Translations under genes and position numbers: made by a program
The notes under the pieces: generated by a model
Database searches by the model: none
What the model saw: the letters and a program-made list of their open reading frames with translations, nothing else
Told to the model about the DNA's origin: nothing
Assembly (NCBI RefSeq): GCF_031877795.1
Contig: NC_133933.1
Span: 93,703,552 to 93,767,551 of the forward strand
Direction of reading: 5' to 3'
From: Strix aluco
Taxonomy: Eukaryota; Chordata; Aves; Strigiformes; Strigidae
Length of the DNA stretch: 64,000 nucleotides
In this document: positions 46,815-57,195 of the stretch, piece after piece
How the letters are laid out: every line of letters begins with the position of its first letter
Numbering within the stretch: position 1 is the first letter of the stretch

Positions 46815-47151
46815 ACTTTTTGAGGACACCTAAAATTTCCCTAGGACTCAATTTCTCCTTTATCTGTTATGAAACATAGTGTGATAATACCAGATAGTAA
46901 GAAAAATACTTATGAAATTGTGTGAAATACATGTTTTGTTTTTCTTTTCCAGTCACAGGAATCTCAATTGTTGTGAAAAAAGGTTTTATTTTTGTGGCAC
47001 TGTATATGTTAAGATAATTTAAAGTAATATAAAGATAAACTTCCGTAACAAATACTTTTTCGATGATCTACCAAGAATGAAAAATCATATCTGAAAGAAT
47101 ACCATATTTATTGCTGGTTTTATTTTTAAATCTATTTTAATTATTTAAGTT

Positions 47152-47158
47152 TTTGCAC
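47152..47158 (+). promoter_or_regulatory. TTTGCAC seed match (miR-19-type) in 3' UTR
   Basis: TTTGCAC within AGTTTTTGCACTTAA is a 7-mer complement of the miR-19 seed. It is a motif match only. Confidence 0.3.
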
Positions 47159-47487
47159 TTAAAATTGGCATATTTATCGGTTCTTGCTAAATGCACTGAA
47201 AATAAGTAAAGGGTCAGTTTTTCTCCATGTAGTTGGAAAAAGCAACTATAGTTGTGCTGGCATTAAGGAACTTGAAATATGAGAGCACTCTTTGGTATAT
47301 CTGTAGTCAGAACATTACAAGTGATGTTACTCATCTCTGTTCAGTTCTTACGTACATCTCTTAATTTAGTGCTTACCTGTGTATGCCTTAGGCTAGTGTT
47401 TTCTCCATTGCCCCGAATGCGCTGTGAGTAGCTTTTGTACTATTGGTGATTAGATTTAATTCTGATCCAGAGATCCATGCCCTTTAC

Positions 47488-47495
47488 TGTACATA
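47488..47495 (+). promoter_or_regulatory. Pumilio response element TGTACATA in 3' UTR
   Basis: TGTACATA is a second exact fit to UGUANAUA, about 680 nt downstream of the first and in the same proposed 3' UTR. Confidence 0.5.
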
Positions 47496-47868
47496 CTGTG
47501 TTTCTTTAATTTTTATTTGTTCTCATACTGTTTCTGCTGATGGCTTGGCGTAAGATCTTGACTCTTCAATGAGGTCACTGTTGATCAGTGTTACAAGTGG
47601 CTTGGCAGTTCTCTGTAAAAACATACTGGATTGGAAAGATGTTAACCTAAAGTCTTTCAAATTAACTATTTAATCAATGTATGGTACCATTAAAAGTGGT
47701 TGTATCTGAATTTGCTGTGGGGATAACATACACCGTAATGGGAAAGTTCTATAAAAAGCTAATTTCAAAATGGCTCTTCTTTGTATTTCAGTTTAAAAAA
47801 AACCCAAACGAACAACCAAACAAAAAACAGAACAAAAACCCCCAGTGCATGTGTGCCCTCTGAGATGC

Positions 47869-47874
47869 AATAAA
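47869..47874 (+). terminator. SNAP91: Polyadenylation signal AATAAA of SNAP91
   Basis: AATAAA lies in GAGATGCAATAAACACC and is followed within 30 nt by T/G-rich TATCTTGTTGCC. This is the expected signal plus downstream element, so cleavage is likely near 47885-47895. Earlier sites may also be used. Confidence 0.75.
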
Positions 47875-47895
47875 CACCTTGATCAAAGTAAATAT

Positions 47896-49825
47896 CTTGT
47901 TGCCAGTTTCATGATCATTGAGATGTTGAGCACAATAATATACTTAGAGAGGGGGGAAAATGGATGTAGGTCTTGACACTTGCTCAGGCTGCTGCACGTG
48001 GCAGTAACTTCTGCTGGTACTTAAGCAGTACAGGAGAGATCCATACAAAGTCAGACTGAGCTCAAAGCCATAAGTGAAGTGGGGAGGGGGAAAGGAGAAT
48101 TCATTAGTTTGACCTATAACACCTTAGGAAGCTTCATTAAAACTCTTCATCTCCTTAAACTAGAACAATATTAGAACTGTGAAAGTTCCTGGTCCTGGTT
48201 TCTCTCCTATGAGGTATCATTCAACAGCTTATTGAGTGTTAGCACAGCTACGATGCTACAGGAATTGTTTGTGCTGTGGTTTGTCTTATGGCAGGATGAA
48301 AGGAGGAGAAAATGTTTCATACAGTTTAGTACATTTAAAGTCTTTCTGGTATGAGGTGACTAGAGATCTTGATTTAGTAACAAAATGAAGTGACGAAGCA
48401 GTACTGAATGCCAAGGACTGCTTCAAAGTACTTTATAAACAACAAAACACTGAAATGATTAAATCATGCTCTGGTAAGGTTTGAATCTTGAATTGGATTT
48501 CAAAGACATTTCCAAGTTATGCAACCAGTAGGAGAGTGCCATTGCTTGAGAGGGTTTTTTTGTTTATTCATTTGCGTTTTTTACTTTCTACTATGATGGT
48601 ATTCTGAATCTGTCAAGTTTGGCCTTGGAAAAGTTGATTTTATACTTCAGCCTTAGGATGAGTGCCCTGTTGAGTCAGGGTGTTCTGGATTAGAAAGCTG
48701 TAAGGCTCAGCAAATTGCTGTGTTTTCTTACTGTTTGAGCACAAAGACCTGAACAAGGTCAGAAAGTGCACCCCCAGAAGGGGATGGCCATAGTTTTGCC
48801 CATCCTTCCTATGTGCTATATGTTGCCAAATGCAGGGAGCACTCGACTTCTTACCACCATGTTGTGCATGTCTTCACAAAGTAAGGACAGCATTTTCAGA
48901 GGACAGTCATAACCAAACATGTAAATATAGTCAGACTGGTTCAATAGTGTCTCAATCAAATTAAGATGAAGTTGCTGAATTGTAGGTGAATGTTTGCAAT
49001 GTTACAAAGGGGCCAAACCTCAGCATGAGGGCCTTTTCTTTGCCAGGTACATGCCCCTGCCATGCAGTAATTGCCTTTCTGCATCAGCTTCATCCATGTC
49101 CACAACCCTTGGTCCTCATTCTTGTTAGTCTTCTATAGATGTCATGGCCAATAGCTCTTCAAGCCTGCGGGGTGTGTGACATTTGATATCCTGTGAGGAA
49201 ATAGAAACCTGGACAAAAAGCAAACTTGGTGGAAGAGCAAGAAGCTTGTGTGCTGTGGGAAGTAAAACCAGTGTATTTCCCTAGTATGCTGAGTAGGGCT
49301 AAACAAAAGTGACAGTTGTTCTCCCCATCACAAAGGAGTTATAAAATCTGGCTTGCAAGAAAAATAAGTGGTTCTCTCCTGGCCTGTAGACAAGAACATG
49401 TTCTTGTTATCATCTGAGTTTCATCAGCCAGGCATGAACGCATCTGTGTCCTGCTATGACTAACCACTTCTCAGTACAAGCTATAGAGAAGAGTGGGTGG
49501 AAGGAGGGCTTCCATCTGTGGGAGGAAGAAACTGTCTTCTTCCCTTGCATTTTTCACGAGGGGAGGACAGGTTTCAGACAGCCGATACATCCCTTACTCA
49601 AGCTTTTGCTGTTCTGTGTGCTGGCTTCTTTAGAACCTGGCACCTCTGGCCACATGAGACTTTTGTGGCTCCCCCTTAAGCCTTGGGTGCCTTAAGGAGT
49701 GATATACCTGGAGAACATGAACTCAGCTTTCTGAGGTTTGAACAAAAAAATGTAACTTGTTCCTCAGAACTGACTCATTTTTTGGATGTTTGGGGTTAGC
49801 AGTGTCTCCTACTCCTCTTCCCCAT
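47896..49825. other. Intergenic sequence downstream of SNAP91
   Basis: I see unique non-repetitive sequence without an exon, gene or transposon I can support. Confidence 0.7.
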
Positions 49826-50792
49826 TCATTTGTGTCATGGTTTGAGCTCAGAGGGCAACTGAGTACCACACAGCTGCTCACTCCTCCCTTCCCTACCAGC
49901 ACTGAGAAGGGGAAAATAAAACAAAAGTCTCAGTGGTTGAGGTAAGGACAGGGAGAGATGCCATCCATTACAGTCACAGGCAAAAAGCAGACTCATTAGA
50001 GGAAGAAAAAAAGAACACTAATACACTAACAGCAACAACATTTAACAGACAGAGTAAGACCATGAGAAGCATTAGCAGGTCTTGAGAACACCTCTCTGCA
50101 TCCCTCCCTTCTTTCCAGGCTCAGCTTTGCTCCTGATATCTCTATTTCCTTCCCCCCAGCAGCACAGGGGGCAGGGAATGGGGGGTGCAGTCAGTCCTGC
50201 CGCTTCTTCCACCTCAGAGCAGGGGAACATCTGGCATTCCTCCTCTGTTCCAGTGCGGTCCCCCTCTCACAGCAGACAGTCCTCCACAAATCAGCTCTGA
50301 CATGAGTCACTCCCATGGGCGTGTGGGTCCCCCCCATGTGTTGCAGTCCTCCCAGTGCTGAACTACAACAGCAGGGCCTTCTTCCCATGGGGTCCCGGCC
50401 TTCTTCTTCGGGCACAGTCACCTGGGTCGGCGTGGGGCCCCCCACAGGCCGCAGGTGGATCTCTGCTCCACCATAGACCCCCATGGGTGGCAGGGGGCAG
50501 CCCTGCCGTCTCACCTCGGGATACAGGGGAGTCTCTGCTCTGGCGCACCTCCCCCCTTCTCCTCCTTCCTTCCACTGACCTCGGTGTTCACACAGATGTT
50601 CTCCTCACAACTTCTCCTCACAACTCCCACCACTCCTCCCAGCTTCCCCTTCTTAAATATGTTATTGCAGAGGCACAGCTAATTGACCTGGCCTTGGTGC
50701 AAAGGCAGGTCTGACTTGAAGCTGGGGGAGCCACTGGAACCCCCTTCCCAGCTACCAAAACCCCCCACCACTCACTCAGACCAGGAGTCATT
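49826..50792 (-). mobile_element. Antisense LTR related to the one in intron 21, with probable TCATT target duplication
   Basis: The segment 49831-50787 repeats the landmarks of the LTR at 39278-40356 in the same order: GGTAAGGACAGGGAGAGA, CACAGGGGGCAGGGAATGGG, GCCGCAGGTGGATCTCTGC, CTGACCTCGGTGTTCACAC and TAAATATGTTATTGCAGAGG. It begins TGTGTCATGG. The repeat TCATT at 49826-49830 and 50788-50792 fits a 5-bp target duplication, but the right end then reads ...CCAGGAG rather than ...CA, so that boundary is less certain. It is shorter and diverged from the intron 21 copy. Open frames of 107 and 119 codons inside are repeat artefacts. Confidence 0.82.
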
Positions 50793-53469
50793 AACTTTAA
50801 TTGGCTTTATTTGAGATTTTTAGCTGTGTTTTATAATGTATGCCTTTCAAAACGTACTGTAGTTTGAGTTGAGGGCTTCTGAACTGATGCTGGTGTTTCC
50901 CCAGGTGAAAGCCTGAATGGTGACAACTGAATTGTTGTTGTCTTCTAATATCCTGGGGACCATCCTAGCATTTCAGGCTGGTTGCAAAATCAGGCTGCTA
51001 TCCAAACTTCCATTCTTAAAATTTAGTAAGGCAACTGCAAGGGCTAGAGACTTGCCTTAAAACCAATCAGGAAAGTCTAGAGGAAAAACTGTAGCTGGCG
51101 GGGAGGAGGGGAAGATTTGCTTTGCAAATGCATTTGAGACTTTGGTAATATGAGGTGCTACTTACTGGTGGGTGACAGTGTCTAGTTCATGAAATCTCCA
51201 GTAGCCACAGCTGACATTGCTTTGCTTTTTTGGCATGGATCTTTTCTCCTGCCCCTCCTTCCCCATCTCTCACCCCACATTAAGAGCTGCCTGCTCAGGC
51301 AACTTATTCGCATGGGGAAAAATATCCTAATAACTCTTTAATACCTGAAAAAGCCAGCTGAAACTTCCTGTGGTAGGTAGAAGTAGTGGCAGTGACACAA
51401 AGATGATACACTGAGTTAGTGATCCAGCTCTTCTAGAACATGAAATATATTTTTATTAAAAAGAGAAAACCTTTTTTCCATGTATTGTGTATTTCTAGTG
51501 CTGTGAGCAGTGTGGGAAGTGACAGACGCTGAGTGGTAATGAGGGGATGAAATAAGAATTTCAGAGATGGGATTACAGAAGGAGAGAGGCTGTACATATT
51601 TTAAAGCAGCCAGCACTGCCATTTTTTCTGTTCCAGATCTTGGCTCCTAAAGCTTCACCACCTCTTCCCTTTCACTTAACTAAACTCTGCAAATAATGTG
51701 GGTAGCAAAAGCCTGATGCTTGTTCTTTTGCCCAAGACATCTCTGAATGCAATCATAGGTGTAAGAATTTGCCTTTGGGAGTTCGCAAATGTGGTAGAGC
51801 AGAAGCAGAAACTGAAGCAAGTGAAGAAACGTGTGTGTCGGTGTGACATCCACTTCAAGTACAAAGGAGAGCAAACCTCTCTGGAGGTGTAGGGAAACCT
51901 GTGAAGGGTCTGATGAATGTCTGCCCTGCAACAGCACTGTAAATCACCTACATCCAAATGTGCATGGTTGAATGTGGTGAAGTTTGACCTGTATTTTTGA
52001 AATATACTTTAGTACGATGAAGAGATTGTTACCTCAGTATCATAAATACCCGAAGTAGCCATCTCTTTTGAAGGTCTTGACAAAGCACTAGCCCACTCTG
52101 TTGGAAGCAGAGATTTCATGCCAGTAAGTGCAACAGCAGGTACTTTAAGGCACATGCTACATGAAGCTATTGTAAAGATGCGAAGATCCAGGGAACTATG
52201 GTCTTAGAGGAGAGGAAAAGCTGAGTCAATGTTTCAGTTAAACTGATAGTTGGAGACAGTTGTTATCATTGATAACAATGGAGGGGCTGGTGGGGTCTCT
52301 GTCACACAGGGTAGGAGGGATCCTCCCCTGCCCTCTTAAGAACATCACATTGCTCCTTCTTATAGTCCTTGTCCATACTTCTGCCCACCCAGGCCTGGAA
52401 ATAGGCTGCCTGTGTGGGAGTAGGGATAGTATTGCACTAAAGAGGGGAAAAAGAAGTGAACTAGGATGGATGCACTAGGGAATGATGTGGGGGATAGACG
52501 GTGTACTCTTTGGCCTGCAGGTTATCTGTAATTGAGGGAGGGGGTGGGCAATGGAGCAATGGGGGTACAGAGTGACCCCAGGGAGTGGGCAGCTCTGTGC
52601 CCTCAGCATCGTAAGCTGCAGTAGGCCAGCAGCTTGTGTATTAAATGTCAGCAAACAGATTTTATGCACAAGAGGAAGGCACAGGTGCAAGCAGGCACCA
52701 GGCTTTAAATTAAAGAGTATTTCATACTCTGAGTGTGTCTGTGTATAAATAAAGGGGATTTTTTTGAAACGCTACTCAAATGCAAGAATAAGACAAGTTA
52801 AATTCTAAAGTTAATTGTAAGACTATGCTTTATGTATCTATGATGTGTGTGTGTAGTCAGTAATTATACACTGTCAATCTGGGTTGATGATCCTTCCTTA
52901 CTGGAATAAGCCCACACTGGCTCCAGCCAACAGAAAGAGTGGTTTCAAAACCTTAAAATTTGGCTTTATTTTGAAAAATCAAGGGGGAGAATAGATCATT
53001 TCTCTTTTGAAACATGGAAAAAACAAGTTTAGTAGATTAGCAAAGGAAGAAATGGGGGAAAATTAGTATTACTGAGACCAGCATATGGTATAAATCAGAT
53101 TGTTTTACTATACAAATTTGGGCTTAGATGTTAGAGCATCTTTGAATCTACTGATCTCTTCCAAACCTTTGCACAAACTATCTTCTGTTGTTCACAGGCC
53201 TTCAGCCACTCTGAGGTTTTGGTCTTTCCACTTTTATAGGAGAACCAGATTTTAGGAGCTGTTTCTGTGGGCACACCTTTGGGATAGAGCATACCATTCC
53301 CTTTGTGCTTGGAAGAAGAGGTTTCCAGCAATGTATTGAAATCACCTCTTCCCAGCTCACCTCCACCCCATCATGACAGTATCTAACACCTCTTCAGCAT
53401 CTCTGCTGCTCAGGGATAAACAAACACACTGGGCCTTGCTCAGCCCTGCACTTTGCAGGGCATGAGTTG
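50793..53469. other. Intergenic sequence without recognisable features
   Basis: I see unique sequence with a short TG run near 52848. No open frame here resembles a protein I know. Confidence 0.65.
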
Positions 53470-53474
53470 TCCTG

Positions 53475-53535
53475 ATTTTAAATATATATTTAAATATACA
53501 AATAAATATATAAAATTAAATTTATATATAAATTT
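53475..53535. repeat. AT-rich low-complexity tract
   Basis: The tract is made of ATTTAAATATAT-type words, several of them palindromic, flanked by normal-composition sequence. It is simple sequence of no evident function. Confidence 0.75.
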
Positions 53536-54889
53536 GCAGGCAGCTAGTGACTGTGCCTTGCTGCCTGGGTCCTGTGCCACCAGCATCGCAATTCCCTTTG
53601 TGTTTCTTCCTGTGAACCTTTGCAGCAGAATGACCAAAAAACTTTCCCGTAGCTCGATACAGCGCTCTCATTTCAGAAATGGTATTGATGAAAATCCATC
53701 TGCTTACTTCATTATGCTTTCTTGAAGCTCTGGTTGTGCAGAATTTGCTTATAGAGCCCTTGGCTCTAAGGCAAGTCATGCTGGAAATTTGTTTCTCTCT
53801 CAAAATATTTGTCTGCCTGTAGGATGACTAAAATGTTTTACACTCTAAGGCATGGTCTGGACCCAGGGAGGGAGAGAGGCAAGGCAGCATTCAATATACT
53901 GCAGCTAATTTTTAATTGACACAAAAGCTCCGTTAACTCCAGTTGCATACACATCACCCAGCACTTCATCTGGTTTTGTGCCTGAGCTGTTTTTAAGCAT
54001 CCTCCTAAACTTATGTGAAATTAAATTAAGCTAGATTTTTGGCTAATAATTCAGTCATTTTTTTAATCTCTAAAACTTCCCCTTATATTTTAAAATCCAA
54101 AATATGCAGATGAAATTACCTTCTTATTACCATAATCCTCATACAGACTAGGGAGAGAGTTGATTCCCATTTATTAACAAAGAGACCACACAAAAGATAC
54201 TGTTCTTTTTCAAAGTAACATAAATAAATTACATAGTGACAGTAAGCAGATTTTCTATTTAAATGCTCAGCTATTGTTTAGGATTTTAAGTAGTAATTAT
54301 AAAACTAACATGTGTATGTGTGTAAGGCTGTAATGTTCCACACACTTTTTAGTCTGAGATAGATACTACTAAATAAACCTATTTCTCCTGAGCAGCTCTA
54401 TAACTGTGTTACTGGAGGACAGCTAATACTTGTTTCAATGTTTGCTTAAGCCTTTCCGGTTTCTCCAAAACCTGGTATCTTCAGTTATTTAGAAAAAGTG
54501 CACTTTGTGGTTCCTAAGTGAAGTATTTATCTTCTGACGATTTTAGAACATAGCCTGACAGATTATGTTCTTCATGGTTCATAAGATATAACATTAGTTA
54601 TTATTATTAGTTTTGGTATATACATCTTGAACATATGTAATCAGTACAGGTAAATGTAATTTAGAGAAGTGTTACACTGTTCTGTCCACCCAAAAGATAG
54701 GATTTTTTATCCAAGATTGATTTCCCCAGGATTTCAGGATCCTGGCAAACATTTATTATAATAAAGTAGCTTATGTGTCTGTTCAAATATTTTGCTTCTT
54801 TAGACATTTGGCTTCATGACTGATCATCAAGATTGACTCTAATCCTACTCTGTCATTTAGCCTCGCTTGTGGATTTTTCAGACAACTCC
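53536..54889. other. Intergenic, AT-rich, nothing recognised
   Basis: The sequence is AT-rich and unique. I see no gene or mobile element. Confidence 0.6.
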
Positions 54890-54916
54890 TTTTTTTTTTT
54901 TTTTTTTTTTTTTTTT
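54890..54916. repeat. Poly-T tract, 27 nt
   Basis: An uninterrupted run of 27 T is preceded by GACAACTCC and followed by CCAACAGATG. It could be the reverse of a retroposed poly-A tail, but I see no flanking duplication or recognisable transcript next to it. Confidence 0.9.
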
Positions 54917-56177
54917 CCAACAGATGTTGAGGGCTGGATTTGGGTTTTTTGTGCTTTTAACAGCTTTTATAAATGCCTCAAAGAATTTGCTAACGTATCA
55001 CTCACAACCTCCATCTCTCTTTAGATGAGGAGTATACACTGAGGAATGAGCAAATCATCTATATTTCATTCAAATGAAGATTTTAGAGGAACAGAGAACT
55101 GCAAAAGAATTGCAAGCCATGGGAGCTGCATTGATACCTATCCCAGGCTGTATCCTACAGACACTTTCTGTGTTAGCAAGGAAAATCCCCCATCTCAAAC
55201 CTGCAGTATTGTATTTGCTGTACCTTTACACCTTTGGGGCTAATATAGGAATAGCTCTCACTTACGTTTTAAGTAAAACACCTTACCCCAATGTAGTATT
55301 ACAAGTGATTTTTCTGGAAATCTTAAAATTAAGTAGCTGGTCTCATGTATGAACTATTTACAGTCCAGTTCAGCACAGCTTGCATGAAGAGCCTGTCATG
55401 GTTGTGCTTCTCTCATTTAAAGTAGCCTTCAAAATAAACAAAATAGCTGGCAGGCTTACAGAATATTATTTTTCTAGTTGTATAGTTCAGCTTGCCAGAC
55501 AGGCTTTGCTGTTTGAGTCTGAATTTACAGTGGCTAGAAACTTTAACTTACAAGTCCAGTATTTTGATAGATATGTCAGAGATGGAAGAGAGATGCAACT
55601 AAAATTAAATCATTTTCCCCTAGCCAAACTGAAGAGCTAAGCTGATTCAATCTACACTGTACTGGAACAGACTCTTGTGTGAAATATAATATTTTTCTCT
55701 TGGCCAAAGCATTTTATTGCCAATATAAAAGTTCTGTATAGCTGTGCATGCTGTTTCACTTAAAAGTTGGCTCTCTGCTACAGATAAACAAGACCAACAC
55801 AGCTTGCTGCACTCCACTGCAAAGGCAGTGCATTCAGAGCTTGTGAAGTTTTCACTTTAAGACTGCTGGGCAGGATCATAAGATAGAAATCACAGAAAAT
55901 AGAGCGCCATCTACTCCATTCCTCTGCTCTAAAGCCAAAACTGTGTAATTCCCAACAGACTTTTTCTAGAAGACCTCCATCACACCACAGCCTTTCCAAG
56001 CACTACTGCAAGGACATCACCACCTTCACGCTGAGAAAGCTGCTGTTAACTGTATTACCTGATTCCTCCTCGTTGTGCGTTGAGCTGTTATTTCTTCTGT
56101 CTGTGGGGATATTCCCTGTATTCTTTGCAGCAGCAAAGATGATATATGGACAGTTATCATAGTCATTCTTCTGTCTT
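54917..56177. other. Intergenic; two adjacent same-frame open stretches, probably chance
   Basis: Open reading of about 190 codons runs 55074-55640 in one + frame with a single TGA at 55350-55352. The translation is hydrophobic and matches nothing I know. I see no other feature. Confidence 0.5.
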
Positions 56178-56179
56178 AT

Positions 56180-56460
56180 GCCCTCTGGCTTCAATTTTTC
56201 CTTGCCAGTCAAGTTTTCTAGATATCTGATCAATCTTGGTATTCTCTGCACTCTCTTGGACTGGTCCACACCTCCCATGAAGTGCAGCATCCAAAATGGG
56301 ACACAGCAGCAGAGTGAAGGCACGTCTGTGCTATGTGTAACAGAAATGCCGTGTCCCAGGGCTTGTGAGCCAGGCTCCCACTTAGAGATCCAAGTGTGGC
56401 ATCTACACTTTCCCCAGCAGGATTGCATTGTTGGGCCATGGTCAGCCTACGCTCCTCTAT
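56180..56460 (-). mobile_element. Possible ancient CR1-like LINE remnant, reverse orientation
   Basis: Phrases such as CATCCAAAATGGGACACAGC and GGGCCATGGTCAGCC resemble the reverse complement of the CR1 region reading CCCAGAGCTGGACACAGTA ... TGCTGGCTCATGGTCA. Order and spacing are compatible, but divergence is high and the edges are unknown. Confidence 0.4.
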
Positions 56461-57109
56461 GCTCTTAAGGCCCTTCCTGAAGAGCTGTGGTTAAAGCAAT
56501 TGCCCTTCAACATACATTTGTGCATAGTGTGTAGCCATTTGTGGGAAAAAAAAAAAGAAAAACTGGAATAAAAATTTTAAAAGGAAATAATTTTTAAAGG
56601 AAGAAATTTGAAAGCTTAAAGAATTTCAATATTGAGCATTAATGTTTGACTCTTTGTGACATTAATACGACTCAGCACTCTGCTAAATCTGTTCAGCAAG
56701 GGAAGAAATTTGGGGAGGAGGAGAGAGGCCATGAGCTGAACGTCTCTCCACACCCTGCTTTTCAGCTGGTTGAATCTCCGTGTGCATGGGGAGTTGCCCT
56801 GGGAGAATTCCGCATACGGCAAAAATGGCAGGGCAGATCAGCTCTGTAGGAGGTGGGACTGTCCATCCTCCCTGAGCCCTTTGAATGCAGGATCCTCAAA
56901 CTCTGTTTCTCCCACATGCAGCTTGCTCAGGCGCCTGGCAGGAGAGACAGAAACAAGAAGCAGCTGCAGGTGTTGGGGCGGGGAGAGGGGGATGGGAGAG
57001 GTAAGGGAGGAGACAGTGCAGTGTGTGGGCACAAGATCAGGGTCTCATATGCTGTGACAGTGTCATTAACTCCTCTTCAGATACTCTTCGAGTATCACAT
57101 TTACAGTCA
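56461..57109. other. Intergenic; nothing recognised
   Basis: The sequence is unique, with a local purine-rich G/A stretch near 56970-57020. I recognise no gene. Confidence 0.6.
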
Positions 57110-57195
57110 CACAGCTATGTATGTATTGTACATAGTTATATATACATATAGTATATTCACTGATATATATGTACACATACACATACATATGATAC
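57110..57195. repeat. TA/CA-rich simple sequence
   Basis: The tract alternates TATATA, TACATA and CACATACA words. It is low-complexity sequence. Confidence 0.75.

Larger units (their letters stand above)
46451..47890 (+). other. SNAP91: SNAP91 3' UTR (terminal exon)
   Basis: This is AT-rich sequence after the proposed UTR acceptor, running to just past the AATAAA at 47869. It contains two Pumilio-type sites and a TTTGCAC seed match. The 107-codon open frame at 46500-46823 lies inside it and does not match any protein I know. The 3' boundary is inferred from the polyadenylation signal. Confidence 0.7.

Noticed and set aside
46500-46823. 107-codon open frame, + strand, after the SNAP91 stop
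   Set aside because: It lies in the proposed 3' UTR, has no known domain, and its length is compatible with chance.
50191-50714. 107- to 119-codon open frames on both strands
   Set aside because: They lie inside the second LTR copy, with the same repeat-derived origin.
39278-50787. A provirus bounded by the two antisense LTRs
   Set aside because: The flanking duplications differ, the LTRs are diverged, and SNAP91 coding exons and a CR1 lie between them.
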